DNA from: an uncultured Clostridia bacterium
Lineage (GTDB): Bacteria > Bacillota > Clostridia > Oscillospirales > Oscillospiraceae
Assembly (NCBI GenBank): GCA_947173485.1
Contig: CAMWFH010000009.1
Coordinates: forward strand, 1-64,000
Direction of reading: 5' to 3'
Length of the DNA stretch: 64,000 nt
Positions 6,348 to 14,820 of the stretch are shown in pieces; positions within the stretch are counted from its first letter, which is position 1; every line of letters starts with the position of its first letter. The notes under the pieces were generated by a model. It had not been told where the DNA came from and did no database searches. It saw only the letters and a program-made list of their open reading frames with translations. Both the position numbers and the translations under genes were made by a program.

Positions 6348-7904
6348 TCACCCCTCCGCCTTTTCATAGGTCCGCTCAAAGACCGTCTTTTTGATGATGT
6401 AGATGTCCTGGCAGTCGGCGTCCTGGCTGGCCAGCCAGTCCCCGGCCTCGCCCAGATGCCACTCGCCCCACTTGGTCAGCACCTTCAGCCGGCAGTTCAG
6501 CTGGGCGGCCCAGATCAGGGCCCCGTCCTTGGCGATGCAGGTCTTGGCGTAAGGCGCCAGCAGCCGGACCTCCCGGTCGGCATAGTGGTAGATCTTAGGC
6601 TGCCAGGGGAGCTGGCTGCCGACGGGGAAGGGCTCCTCCAGCAGGTCGTAGTTCTTCCGCAGGGCGCTCTCCTGGCTGTGGTAGGTCTCCCCGTCCACGC
6701 CGATCATGATGTAGAGCTCCGGCGCGGCCTTCTTCTTCACGTCCCCCTCCAGCATCCGAAGCAGGATGTCCTCCCCCTCCGGGAAGAGAGCAGTGGACTG
6801 GACATAGCCCACGGGCACCTTCTTCTTGCGGCAGAGGACCGGCTTGGCGCCGCAGAGCTCCTCGACCCGCTCGGTGGTGTATCCGCCGGTCTGGATCTGC
6901 TTCGGGGGCGCCTCGAAATAGTCGGTCAGCAGCCGGAAGAGCAGCCGCCCGACAGCGCCGCTGAGGCCGTCCTGGCAGTCTCCGGCGCAGGCCTCCTCCA
7001 AGAACTCCCGGGGCAGCACCCCCGCTGCCTTAGAGGGCGCGCCGCCGCCGTCGTTCCCGAAGCTCCTGACCAGCCACGAGATCAGCTCGATGGCGCTGTG
7101 CCCCCTCCTGCGGCAGCGCACGGAGACCTTGGCCCCCTTGTCCAGCATACAGTAGGCCACGCCCACGTCCACCTCCGCCACCTTCATCAGCTCATCGCCC
7201 ACGATGCTCGGCAGGTCCGGGTCGCTGGAGGCCACATAGGCCACCGCGAAGCGGTGCTTGGGGTCGGTGTCCATGCTGTCATAGGCCCGGCCGATGATCC
7301 GCAGCTCCTCCAGGGACAGGTTGATGCCCTGGAGGTCGGTGACGATATCCATATCATAGCGCAGCTCGTCCAGCATGGTCTTATCCATCTTCCGGGCGGT
7401 CTTGAGCTCCTGAGTATCCATATACAGGCCGTAGTACAGGAGCGTGGGGATCTGGCTGTCCTCCTCCACAGGGAAGCCAGCCTCCCGCAGCATGGCCCAC
7501 AGCACCGTGGCGCAGGAAGCGTAGCCATCCGCCTCGGTGCGGATCTCGTGGAGGTCCGGCAGGCGCTCCTCCTCCTTGAGGGAGTGGTGGTCGATGACCG
7601 CCTGGTGCCGGCAGGGCAGGGCAGTGACGTTGCACTCACCAGGCCGGCAGTCCACCGTGACCAGCAGTTCGGGGGGCTCCTCCAGCTGGGACACATAGGT
7701 CAAGGGGATCTTGAACCGCTGGATCATCTCATGCAGGCTGCCCCTGGTCACCCGCTGCGGACCGGCATAGACCAGCCGGGGGGACCGCCCCTTGCTCTCC
7801 AGATATCGCAGCAGGGCGAATCCGCTGGTGATGGTATCCGCGTCCGGTTTGTCATGGCACTGGATCACGATGTCATTGTAATGTAGCAGCTCCTCTAACT
7901 TCAC
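6348..7904 (-). CDS. DHH-family phosphoesterase
   Basis: A 518-aa cytoplasmic protein. The N-terminal ~330 residues carry DHH phosphoesterase motifs: HDKPDADTITS (motif I, metal-binding Asp), VTVDC (II) and VIDHHS (III), and a DHHA1-like region with RCRRRGHSAIELISWL and SFGNDGGG. DHH enzymes cleave cyclic dinucleotides, nanoRNA or pyrophosphate. The C-terminal ~180 residues are an extension not recognised here, which separates it from the ~320-aa NrnA group. It is a single-gene unit with its own promoter at 7967-7995. Precise substrate unknown. Confidence 0.85.
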   Translation of the reverse strand: MKLEELLHYNDIVIQCHDKPDADTITSGFALLRYLESKGRSPRLVYAGPQRVTRGSLHEMIQRFKIPLTYVSQLEEPPELLVTVDCRPGECNVTALPCRHQAVIDHHSLKEEERLPDLHEIRTEADGYASCATVLWAMLREAGFPVEEDSQIPTLLYYGLYMDTQELKTARKMDKTMLDELRYDMDIVTDLQGINLSLEELRIIGRAYDSMDTDPKHRFAVAYVASSDPDLPSIVGDELMKVAEVDVGVAYCMLDKGAKVSVRCRRRGHSAIELISWLVRSFGNDGGGAPSKAAGVLPREFLEEACAGDCQDGLSGAVGRLLFRLLTDYFEAPPKQIQTGGYTTERVEELCGAKPVLCRKKKVPVGYVQSTALFPEGEDILLRMLEGDVKKKAAPELYIMIGVDGETYHSQESALRKNYDLLEEPFPVGSQLPWQPKIYHYADREVRLLAPYAKTCIAKDGALIWAAQLNCRLKVLTKWGEWHLGEAGDWLASQDADCQDIYIIKKTVFERTYEKAEG

Positions 7905-7966
7905 TTTGCTACGTCTCCTTTACGATCTTGGGACAGGCGCTCCTTCCAGAGTCCGTCCTGCCCTCT

Positions 7967-7995
7967 ATCATAACAGTCCAGACACATATTTTCAA
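7967..7995 (-). promoter_or_regulatory. Promoter of the DHH phosphoesterase gene
   Basis: TTGAAA (7995-7990), 17-bp spacer and TATGAT (7972-7967) on the minus strand, ~60 bp before the start codon. Confidence 0.65.
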
Positions 7996-8040
7996 CTGAC
8001 ACAACAGATATTTTTTGCAGCAGGCCCGACCGGAGGGCAA

Positions 8041-8083
8041 GGAGCCGGCCATCCGCAGTCGATCGCTGCGGATGGCCGGCTCC
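8041..8083 (-). terminator. Long GC-rich hairpin after the Rrf2 gene
   Basis: An 18-bp perfect stem (8041-8058 with 8066-8083) and 7-nt loop, located downstream of the Rrf2 gene. The T-run is weak, so termination is likely but not certain. Confidence 0.65.
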
Positions 8084-8108
8084 TTCTATCGATGTCGAGC
8101 GCCGCCGG

Positions 8109-8528
8109 TCACGGCCTCTCCTCTGGCCCGGCCTGGCGCACCAGGTCCGCCAGAGTGATCCGGTCCAGGTAGCTGCTGATCGCCTGGTCCAGCCCCTGCC
8201 AGACCGGCAGGGTGGGGCAGACCGCCGCCCGGGGACAGCCGCCGCCCTCCAGACAGGCCACCGGCGCTAAGGTGTCCTCTGTCAGCCGCAGGACCTCCCC
8301 CACGGTATACTGGTCCGGTGGACGGGTCAGCCGGTAGCCGCCCCCCTTGCCCCGGAGGCCGCTGAGGAGCTTGGCCCGGACCAGCAGCTTGATGATGGTC
8401 TCTAAATACTTCTCGGAGATGCCCTGCCGCTGGGCGATGGTCCGCAGCGGCACATAGTCCTCCGGCGGACAGGCCGCCAGATCGGTCATGACCCGCAGGG
8501 CGTAGCGGCCCCTTGTGGAGATCAGCAT
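8109..8528 (-). CDS. Rrf2/IscR-family transcriptional regulator
   Basis: A 139-aa DNA-binding protein with the family N-terminus MLISTRGRYALRVMTDLA and a winged helix containing YLETIIKLLVRAKLLSGLRG and KGGGYRL. Three cysteines (ACLEGGGCPRAAVC) match the [2Fe-2S] ligand cluster of IscR-type proteins, so it probably senses Fe-S status, nitric oxide or redox stress. It lies 33 bp downstream of the flagellin-like gene on the same strand with no cysteine desulfurase gene beside it, so its target is not evident from context. Confidence 0.85.
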   Translation of the reverse strand: MLISTRGRYALRVMTDLAACPPEDYVPLRTIAQRQGISEKYLETIIKLLVRAKLLSGLRGKGGGYRLTRPPDQYTVGEVLRLTEDTLAPVACLEGGGCPRAAVCPTLPVWQGLDQAISSYLDRITLADLVRQAGPEERP

Positions 8529-8561
8529 GTTCCCGCCTCCTTCATCCTACCGCCGCCCGGC

Positions 8562-11498
8562 TCAGCGCAGCAGCCGCTGCACGTCCTCCGTGCCCCGCCG
8601 GCTGTGGGTGCGGACCGCCTCCGCGGCCCGGAGCGAGATGGCTTGGGTCATGTCCCCCAGCAGGGAGCTGGCCGCACCGGAGTCCCGCACCAGGCCCTCC
8701 GTCATATGGATATACTGGTGGACGCTGTTCAACCCGCCCAGGCACTGCTCCAGCTGCTGGCGCATCGCGCCGTAGGCCGCCTGGAGCTGGCTGAGCCACT
8801 TGTCATCCTCCTCCAAGGTCTGCCGGGCCGCCTGGACCTGCTCCTGGGTCCCCAGGGACAGCCGGTCCAGCCCCAGGACCCGGGAGGAGAGGGAGAACTG
8901 GGGCAGCGTCAGAGTATCCTCCCCCGCCTGGAGGGCGATGCCGGCGCTCCTGCGCAGCCGGGCCGTGCCGGTATCTGCGCCGCCGGTCACCAGGATCTGG
9001 CCGCAGCCGCCAAAGAGGCAGGCGCCGATGTCCGCCCCCGGGTCGCCCCCCTTGGCCTTGACGATCCGGGCCCCGCCGCTGATGCGGATATCCCCGCAGG
9101 CCCCCTGAACGCCAGCCCCGATGGCGGCGGCATGAGCGTTGGCCGCAGCGGAGATCGAGCCGCCGGAGATGGTGATATCGCCGATGCAGCCGTGCCGGCC
9201 GCCGCCGATGCCCGCGCCGCCGCCGGCGCCGGTGGCGGCGATCGAGCCGCCCCGGATCTGGATGCGGCAGTCCTGGGCCCGGCCGGCGTCCCGGTCCCGG
9301 CCGATGCCCGCCCCGCCGCCGGTCCCGGCGGCAGTGAGCGCGCCGGGGGGCGTCCGGCTGCTGGGGGAGGCCGCGGCGGCGATGCACAGGGAGGTGCCGT
9401 CCCCCAGGGAGATCCCCGCATAGCCCGGCCCGCTCTCGAAGCGGTCGGCGGTGTCGCCCCGGAGGAGCAGCGTCACGTCGTTCTCCCGGCCCAGGCCGAA
9501 GGCCCTGCCGGCGGATACCTGGCAGGCCACGCCCCCCAGGGCCAGCTCCACCGCTCCGATGCCGTCCGCCAAGGCGATCCGCCCGCTGAAGGGCTCGGCC
9601 CTGGCGTCCACCCCCGCCCCGCCGGCGATGGCGGTCACCTGGCCGGAGAGGATGCGGAGGGTCTGGGTCTCCTCCTCATAGAGCCAGTCCTGCCCCTCCT
9701 CGCCGCCGGTGACGGTGAAGGGGTTCGGATACATGGCGCTCTCCCGGAAGGTCCCAGTCTGCTGGGACCAGTGGAGATAGGCGTAGCGGGTCTGGCGGCG
9801 GCCGGCGGCGTCCCGGCCCCGGAGGACCAGGGTATGGCCGGGGTAGCCGTGGCTGGGGTCCCCCTTGTCCAACCAGAGCCGCACCGTCTCGGCGGTGTGG
9901 CCCGCCAGCAGGGCCAGCCGGATCTGCCGCCCGTCCAGAGCCAGAGCAGTGACGCTGCTCCAGCCCGGCAAAAGGGTCTTCCAGACCAGGTCCGCGTGGG
10001 TCAGGACCTCCCCTTTGGGACCAACGACCCGCTCCGCCTGGGCCAGCAGGACGGCGGGCCCCTCCAGCACCACGGGGACCGCGATCCGTCCCAGCTCGCC
10101 GCGGTCCCCTACCGCCACGCCGCCGCCAGCCAGATGCAGGACATGGGGCGCGGCGCCGGCGGGGCCGTCCTTCTCCTGGAGACTGCCGATCTGGAGCAGG
10201 CCGTCGCCGTCGATCCGCAGGTCCCCTTCCAGCCGGACCTGGTCCAGCCGGCCCTCCCCGGTGCTATATAGACAGACCTGGGGGGCGGCGGCGGTCAGGA
10301 GGGGGGCGGTCACCTGGCGCAGGACCACCGTCCCGCTGCCGGTGAGCTGGATGGCTTGCCCGCTCCGGCCCTGGAGGACCACGGTCTCGGTCCCGCCGAT
10401 GGTCACGCTGTCCTCCGTGATCTGGACCTGGGAGAGGTCCCGGCCCAGGATCTGGAGATCCCCCGCCTGTAGGCGCTGCACCTGCCCGCCGCCGGTGGGC
10501 GGCGGCGTCTCCAGGGCGGCGGCCTCCGCTTGGGCCGCTGCCGCCGGCTGGTTGACTTGGGATAAGAGCTGCATCATCTGGTCCAGGCTCACGCCCTCCG
10601 TCAGGAAGGAGAGGATGGCCCCGCCCTCTGGGAAGGCCGGCTGTTCGCTGTCCACAGGGACCAGCAGGCCGGACAGGAAGGCCTCCAGGCCCGGCGCGGT
10701 GCCGCTGGACAGCTGGGCCCGGAAGTCCGCCATACCAGAAAAGACGCCGCCGGTCAGCAGGTCGATCGCCCGGTCCAGGGGGACGCCCTCCGCTGTTTTC
10801 TCCAGCAGCTGCCGGAGGCCGTCCATCGCCGCCTGGGTGCTGGCGCTCTCCGGGGAGGCGCCGTTGGCGATGACCGCGCCCAGATACAGCGCCGCCAGAT
10901 AGCCGGCGGCGGCGTTGTCCTCCAGGGAGGCCCCCATCATGGCCGCCAGAAGGGCTCCGCTGCTGGCGCTCCCCTCTATGCCCAGCGCCGCCAGCAGCTC
11001 CGTGAGCCCCGGCGGCCGCTTTTGCAGCGCCTGGACCAGCCAGTCCGGCAGCAGGGCGGCGGGCTGGTCCGTTTCCGCCTCCACCAGGGGCTCCGTCCCC
11101 AGGTCCGCCTCCTCATCTAAGAACAGCGGGTCCTGACCGGCCCGGGCGTCCGCGGTCATGCGGTCGATCTCCGCCCGCAGCTGCTCCAGCTCGGCCTGGA
11201 GGGCCTCCCGGTCCCCGCTGCCGCCGGCGGAACGGTCGATCAGCTCCGCGATGCGGGCCAGGCTGCCCCGGACCTCCGCCAGCACGGCCTCCCCCGTTTG
11301 GAGGGCCCGGCGGCTGGACCGGGAGCCGGCCTCCGCCTGGCTGACCATGCCCATCAGCTGCCGCACGGTCTCCGCGGCGGTCAGCCGGGCCGTTTTATCC
11401 ACTCCCTGAGTCTGGCCGCTGGCGGCCTGCTTCTCTGCTTTCTCCACGCTGGGATAGGGGACAAAGCCTCTGTTCCTGCGGATCGACAGCTCGCTCAT
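8562..11498 (-). CDS. Giant flagellin-like protein with beta-solenoid-type insert
   Basis: A 978-aa protein with no signal peptide or membrane helix. Residues ~40-120 resemble the flagellin N-terminal D0/D1 coiled region (SSRRALQTGEAVLAEVRGSL, then DREALQAELEQLRAEIDRM). Residues ~880-978 resemble the flagellin C-terminus: RQTLEEDDKWLSQLQAAYG and LEQCLGGLNSVHQYIHMTEG, ending VQRLLR like the canonical VLQLLR. Between them lie a helical segment (~140-300) and a long Gly/Asp-rich region with repeats such as GGGAGIG and AAIGAGVQG, suggesting a right-handed beta-solenoid. Usual flagellins have 270-600 residues. The opening INTN-type motif is missing, and no other flagellar gene is nearby. A sigma-D-like -10 element lies upstream. 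A divergent flagellin or flagellin-derived adhesin is the best guess. Confidence 0.65.
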   Translation of the reverse strand: MSELSIRRNRGFVPYPSVEKAEKQAASGQTQGVDKTARLTAAETVRQLMGMVSQAEAGSRSSRRALQTGEAVLAEVRGSLARIAELIDRSAGGSGDREALQAELEQLRAEIDRMTADARAGQDPLFLDEEADLGTEPLVEAETDQPAALLPDWLVQALQKRPPGLTELLAALGIEGSASSGALLAAMMGASLEDNAAAGYLAALYLGAVIANGASPESASTQAAMDGLRQLLEKTAEGVPLDRAIDLLTGGVFSGMADFRAQLSSGTAPGLEAFLSGLLVPVDSEQPAFPEGGAILSFLTEGVSLDQMMQLLSQVNQPAAAAQAEAAALETPPPTGGGQVQRLQAGDLQILGRDLSQVQITEDSVTIGGTETVVLQGRSGQAIQLTGSGTVVLRQVTAPLLTAAAPQVCLYSTGEGRLDQVRLEGDLRIDGDGLLQIGSLQEKDGPAGAAPHVLHLAGGGVAVGDRGELGRIAVPVVLEGPAVLLAQAERVVGPKGEVLTHADLVWKTLLPGWSSVTALALDGRQIRLALLAGHTAETVRLWLDKGDPSHGYPGHTLVLRGRDAAGRRQTRYAYLHWSQQTGTFRESAMYPNPFTVTGGEEGQDWLYEEETQTLRILSGQVTAIAGGAGVDARAEPFSGRIALADGIGAVELALGGVACQVSAGRAFGLGRENDVTLLLRGDTADRFESGPGYAGISLGDGTSLCIAAAASPSSRTPPGALTAAGTGGGAGIGRDRDAGRAQDCRIQIRGGSIAATGAGGGAGIGGGRHGCIGDITISGGSISAAANAHAAAIGAGVQGACGDIRISGGARIVKAKGGDPGADIGACLFGGCGQILVTGGADTGTARLRRSAGIALQAGEDTLTLPQFSLSSRVLGLDRLSLGTQEQVQAARQTLEEDDKWLSQLQAAYGAMRQQLEQCLGGLNSVHQYIHMTEGLVRDSGAASSLLGDMTQAISLRAAEAVRTHSRRGTEDVQRLLR

Positions 11499-11520
11499 CC
11501 CAAGCGTCCCTCCCTTCGCT

Positions 11521-11544
11521 AGGGCCCTAGGGGGCCCTCTTTTT
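11521..11544. repeat. GC hairpin with T-run upstream of the flagellin-like gene
   Basis: AGGGCCC and GGGCCCT pair around TAGG and are followed by five T on the plus strand. On the minus strand it lies in the 5' leader of the flagellin-like mRNA just before the GGGAGGG ribosome-binding site. Role uncertain. Confidence 0.4.
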
Positions 11545-11564
11545 GATCGGTATTGGATAGTTAT

Positions 11565-11591
11565 ATATCGGCAGGCCGGCCGGAATCATAA
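11565..11591 (-). promoter_or_regulatory. Sigma-D (sigma-28)-like promoter of the flagellin-like gene
   Basis: GCCGATAT (11572-11565, minus) matches seven of eight bases of the sigma-28 -10 consensus GCCGATAA. Fifteen bases upstream the -35 is TTAT, a poor match to TAAA. No convincing sigma-A promoter is seen nearby. Confidence 0.45.
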
Positions 11592-11706
11592 GCTGACAGC
11601 CGGCCACAGAGGCAAAACCGTTGTGAAAACCACCAAAACAAGGGGGATGTTTTATGAGCACATCTACGAAATAACAAGGAAACAGCAAAAAGATAAGGAA
11701 TTGCTA

Positions 11707-11735
11707 TTGACGAAGGCGGGAAATAACGCTACACT
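11707..11735 (+). promoter_or_regulatory. Sigma-A promoter of the large catabolic convoy
   Basis: TTGACG (11707-11712), 17-bp spacer, TACACT (11730-11735). This is the best promoter seen ahead of the plus-strand genes that run to ~35,050. Confidence 0.75.
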
Positions 11736-11741
11736 AGCAAA

Positions 11742-11772
11742 TGTATATTATATACAATCTTAAGTATACAAG
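11742..11772. promoter_or_regulatory. Operator palindromes at the convoy start site
   Basis: TGTATATTATATACA (11742-11756) is a perfect odd palindrome at the expected transcription start. A second, looser palindrome CTTAAGTATACAAG follows at 11759-11772. GTATAC-type sites are common for GntR/FCD repressors, and a GntR/FCD gene ends this convoy, so autoregulation is a plausible inference. Confidence 0.55.
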
Positions 11773-11834
11773 CGGCCCAGCTGGCAGCGCCACCCAGCGC
11801 CGCCAGGCAAATTCTTACAAAGGGGAGATATGAC

Positions 11835-13202
11835 ATGAGTGAGAAAAGCTACATCGACAGTCTGGTCGAAAAGGCCCGTCAGGCCCAGCGGGAGCTGGAG
11901 GGGTTCACCCAGGAGCAGGTAGACGCCCTGGTCCGGGCCATGGGCAAGGTCATCTATGACAACGCCGAGATCATCGCCCGGGAGGCGGTGGACGAGAGCG
12001 GCTATGGCCGGGTAGACAGCAAGATCGTGAAGCTCCAGCGCTGCACCCTGGCGGCCTGGCACTACATGCACGACAAGAAGAGCGTGGGCATGATCGACTA
12101 TGACCCGGCGGAGAAGCTGGCCACCTTCGCCAAGCCCGTTGGGATCGTGGCGGCCCTGGTGCCCACCACCAACCCGGTATCCACCACCGTCAGCAACGGC
12201 ATGAGCATCATCAAGAGCCGCAACGCCATGATCGTCTCCCCCCACCCCCGGACCAAGAAGGTCACCAAGCACGGCGTGGACCTGATGAACGCGGAGCTGG
12301 CCAAGCTGGGCGCGCCGAAGGACCTCATCCAGATCATCGACGAGCCCTCCATGGCCTACACCCAGGAACTGATGACCAAGGTGGACGTGGTAGTGGCCAC
12401 CGGCGGCGCGGCCATGGTCAAGTCCGCCTACTCCAGCGGCCGTCCCTCCTTCGGCGTGGGCCCCGGCAACGTCCAGGTGGTGGTGGCCCCCGACTACACC
12501 GACTATGAGAAGCTGGCCGCCAACGTGGTCAACAGCCGCTCCTATGACAACGGGATGCCCTGCACTGGCGAGCAGGCCCTCCATATCCCCGCCGGCAAGG
12601 TGGACGACATCCTGGCCGCCTTCCAGGCCAAGGGTGCTTACGTCCTTCCCGACGAGTACGCCGCCAAGCTCCCTGCCATCCTTTTCAAGGAGAACGGCAT
12701 GACCGACCCGGCCCATGTGGGGATGCTGCCCTATAAGCTGGCGGCGCTGATGGGCCTGGAGATCCCGGAGAGCACCACCCTGCTGCTGTTCAAGAGCCGG
12801 GGCATGACCCGGGAGAACATCCTCCGCCGGGAGAAGCTGTGCCCGGTGGTGCAGTACTTCCCCTATGAGACCTTCGAGGAGGGCGTCGCCAACGCCAAGA
12901 GCAACCTGGAGTGGGAGGGCGCGGGCCACAGCTCTGTCATCTACACCGACGACCAGCAGCGTGCCGAGTACGCCGGCGCCCAGCTGCCCGTGTCCCGGCT
13001 GCTGGTGAACCAGCCCGGCGGCGCGGCCTCCGGCGGCAACTTCATCAACGGCCTCCATCCCACCATGTCCTTAGGCTGCGGCAGCTGGGGCAACAACTCC
13101 ATCAGCGACAACCTGACCTACCGCCACCTGATGAACACCACCAAGCTGGCCTACTACCACGAGCCCACCATCCCGGCCCCGGAAGTGGTCTGGGCGGAGT
13201 AA
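11835..13202 (+). CDS. CoA-acylating aldehyde dehydrogenase
   Basis: A 455-aa cytoplasmic NAD(P)-dependent enzyme of the acylating group (AdhE N-domain, PduP/EutE, sulfoacetaldehyde dehydrogenase SauS), converting an aldehyde plus CoA to acyl-CoA. Visible are the nucleotide-binding FGVGPGNVQ, the catalytic-Cys segment NGMPCTGEQA and the late EGAGHSSVIYTDD. The start at 11835 follows AAAGGGGAG. It is the first gene of the convoy. The adjacent thiolase-like and DUF35 genes suggest its aldehyde could come from, or go to, a CoA-thioester cleavage or condensation step. Substrate not determinable. Confidence 0.85.
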   Translation: MSEKSYIDSLVEKARQAQRELEGFTQEQVDALVRAMGKVIYDNAEIIAREAVDESGYGRVDSKIVKLQRCTLAAWHYMHDKKSVGMIDYDPAEKLATFAKPVGIVAALVPTTNPVSTTVSNGMSIIKSRNAMIVSPHPRTKKVTKHGVDLMNAELAKLGAPKDLIQIIDEPSMAYTQELMTKVDVVVATGGAAMVKSAYSSGRPSFGVGPGNVQVVVAPDYTDYEKLAANVVNSRSYDNGMPCTGEQALHIPAGKVDDILAAFQAKGAYVLPDEYAAKLPAILFKENGMTDPAHVGMLPYKLAALMGLEIPESTTLLLFKSRGMTRENILRREKLCPVVQYFPYETFEEGVANAKSNLEWEGAGHSSVIYTDDQQRAEYAGAQLPVSRLLVNQPGGAASGGNFINGLHPTMSLGCGSWGNNSISDNLTYRHLMNTTKLAYYHEPTIPAPEVVWAE

Positions 13203-13226
13203 GCCGGACACAAAGGAGCGTATCCC

Positions 13227-14411
13227 ATGTCTTTTGACCATCTGAAAGACCGATTTGCCATCGTGGGCGTGGGCTACACGCCCCAGGGCAAGATCCCCGG
13301 CCGCACGGCGGTGAGCTTCCACACGGAGGCGGTCCGCAACGCCTTAGCGGACGCCGGCATCGGCAAGGAGGAGCTGGATGCCCTGTTCCTCTACCGCCAC
13401 TTCGATGCCATCGCCGGCGACTACGACGTGACGGCCTTCACCGTGGCCGAGCAGCTGGGGGTCCGCCCCAGCGTCATCGGCCAGGAGACCTACTGCACCA
13501 GAGGGTGGCTCTTCAACAGCATCGGCCTTCTGGCCAGCGGCCTGTGCCGCTATGTGGCCGTCTCCTATGGGGACAACGCCCGCAGCGGCCGGCGGAGCTT
13601 CGTCAAGGAGCTCGCTGGCGGCAAGGCCACCGACGATCTGGCCGCCTTCGGCGACCTGAGCACCATGGCCAAGTACGCCATGCAGGCCCGCCGGGCCATG
13701 GACACCTACGGCACCGGACCGGAGGTGTGGAAGGAGATCTCCATCGCCCAGCGGCAGTGGGCTTGCCTCAACACACGGGCCGCCATGTACGGTAAGCCCT
13801 TAGACGACGAGGGCTACTACGCCTCCGCCCTTGTGGCGGAGCCCCTGCGGCTGCTGGACGCCACCCCCAACAGCGACGGCGGCCGGGCCATCATCCTGAC
13901 CACCGTGGAGCGGGCGAAGGCGCTGGGGCGCCCCTACGCGGTACTGAGGGGCTTCGGCAGCGCCAACCAGCCGGTGTCCCCCCTGCGGATCAGCGTGGAG
14001 GACGAGGATGCCGCCGCCAAGCGCGCCAGCCGGGCCGCTTTCGCCATGGCGGGCATCACCCACGCCGATGTGGACGCCTGCGAGCTCTACGACTGCTTTA
14101 CTTACACCGTGGAGGCCACTCTGCGGGACTACGGCTTCTTCCGTCCCCAGGAGGTCCGGGACTTCCTCCGCCGGGAGCGGCTGGGCCCCGGCGGGGATCT
14201 CCCCGTGAACACCTCCGGCGGGATGCTCTCCGAGGCCTACTTCATGGGCCTGACCCCGGTGGCCGAGGCGGTCATGCAGCTGACGGGCCGCTGCGGCGAC
14301 CGCCAGCTGGGGGTCCTGGCCGGGACAAAGGCGCCGTCCATCATCGTTTGCAGCGACAACGGCGCGGTGTTCCAGAGCCATATCACCCTGGTGCTGGAGA
14401 GAGGAGGCTGA
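13227..14411 (+). CDS. SCP2-type thiolase/acetyl-CoA acetyltransferase-like protein
   Basis: A 394-aa thiolase-fold protein of the sterol-carrier/lipid-transfer (SCP2/Ltp2) type. Diagnostic stretches are ELYDCFTYTVEATLRDYGFF and NTSGGMLSEAYFMGLTPVAE; a Cys lies at YCTRGWLF near the nucleophile region. Proteins of this branch work with a DUF35 partner, either as thiolases or, like Ltp2-ChsH2, as aldolases that split 3-hydroxyacyl-CoA. The DUF35 gene follows after 4 bp, which supports such a complex. With the acylating dehydrogenase upstream, retro-aldol cleavage yielding an aldehyde is an attractive but unproven role. Confidence 0.8.
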   Translation: MSFDHLKDRFAIVGVGYTPQGKIPGRTAVSFHTEAVRNALADAGIGKEELDALFLYRHFDAIAGDYDVTAFTVAEQLGVRPSVIGQETYCTRGWLFNSIGLLASGLCRYVAVSYGDNARSGRRSFVKELAGGKATDDLAAFGDLSTMAKYAMQARRAMDTYGTGPEVWKEISIAQRQWACLNTRAAMYGKPLDDEGYYASALVAEPLRLLDATPNSDGGRAIILTTVERAKALGRPYAVLRGFGSANQPVSPLRISVEDEDAAAKRASRAAFAMAGITHADVDACELYDCFTYTVEATLRDYGFFRPQEVRDFLRRERLGPGGDLPVNTSGGMLSEAYFMGLTPVAEAVMQLTGRCGDRQLGVLAGTKAPSIIVCSDNGAVFQSHITLVLERGG

Positions 14412-14415
14412 GCTT

Positions 14416-14817
14416 ATGGATTTTTTTGAACCGCGCATCAGCGCCGACACCGCCCCCTTCTGGGAGGGCTGCCGGGCCCACGAGCTGCGCTTCCAGCGCT
14501 GCAAGCACTGCGGCAAGGTCCGCTGGCCGGCGGGCTACCTCTGCCCGGACTGCCTGAGCGAGGAATCGGAGCCGGTCGTGCTGCCGCCGGAGGGGACCAT
14601 CTACTCCTATGTGGTCATGCACAAGCCCTTCCACCCCTCTCTGGCGGACAAGGTCCCCTATGTCGTGGCGGCGGTGGACCTGGCAGAGGGCGTGCGCATC
14701 CTGGCCAACCTGCTCGACTGGGACGGGGAGGACCTGCGCTGCGGGATGCCCGTCACCATCGACTGGCAGGACAGCGAGACCTACAGCCGGCCCATCGTCA
14801 AACGGAAGGGGGAATGA
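14416..14817 (+). CDS. DUF35 zinc-ribbon/OB-fold protein
   Basis: A 133-aa protein with an N-terminal helix (FFEPRISADTAPFWEGC), a rubredoxin-like zinc ribbon CKHCGK...CPDC at ~33-50, and a C-terminal OB-fold. This is the standard architecture of DUF35 proteins, which bind acyl-CoA and form obligate complexes with SCP2-type thiolases or aldolases. It is four bases after the thiolase-like gene and three before the next gene, clearly one operon. All four zinc-ligand cysteines are present. Confidence 0.9.
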   Translation: MDFFEPRISADTAPFWEGCRAHELRFQRCKHCGKVRWPAGYLCPDCLSEESEPVVLPPEGTIYSYVVMHKPFHPSLADKVPYVVAAVDLAEGVRILANLLDWDGEDLRCGMPVTIDWQDSETYSRPIVKRKGE

Positions 14818-14820
14818 CCT

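Noticed and set aside
6075..7886. 603-codon open frame on the plus strand
   Set aside because: Antisense to the kinase and DHH genes, crosses their intergenic promoter and terminator region, no family match.
8604..10271. 555-codon open frame on the plus strand
   Set aside because: Antisense shadow of the flagellin-like gene in very GC-rich DNA; composition is Ala/Gly/Pro/Arg-biased with no domain or ribosome-binding site.
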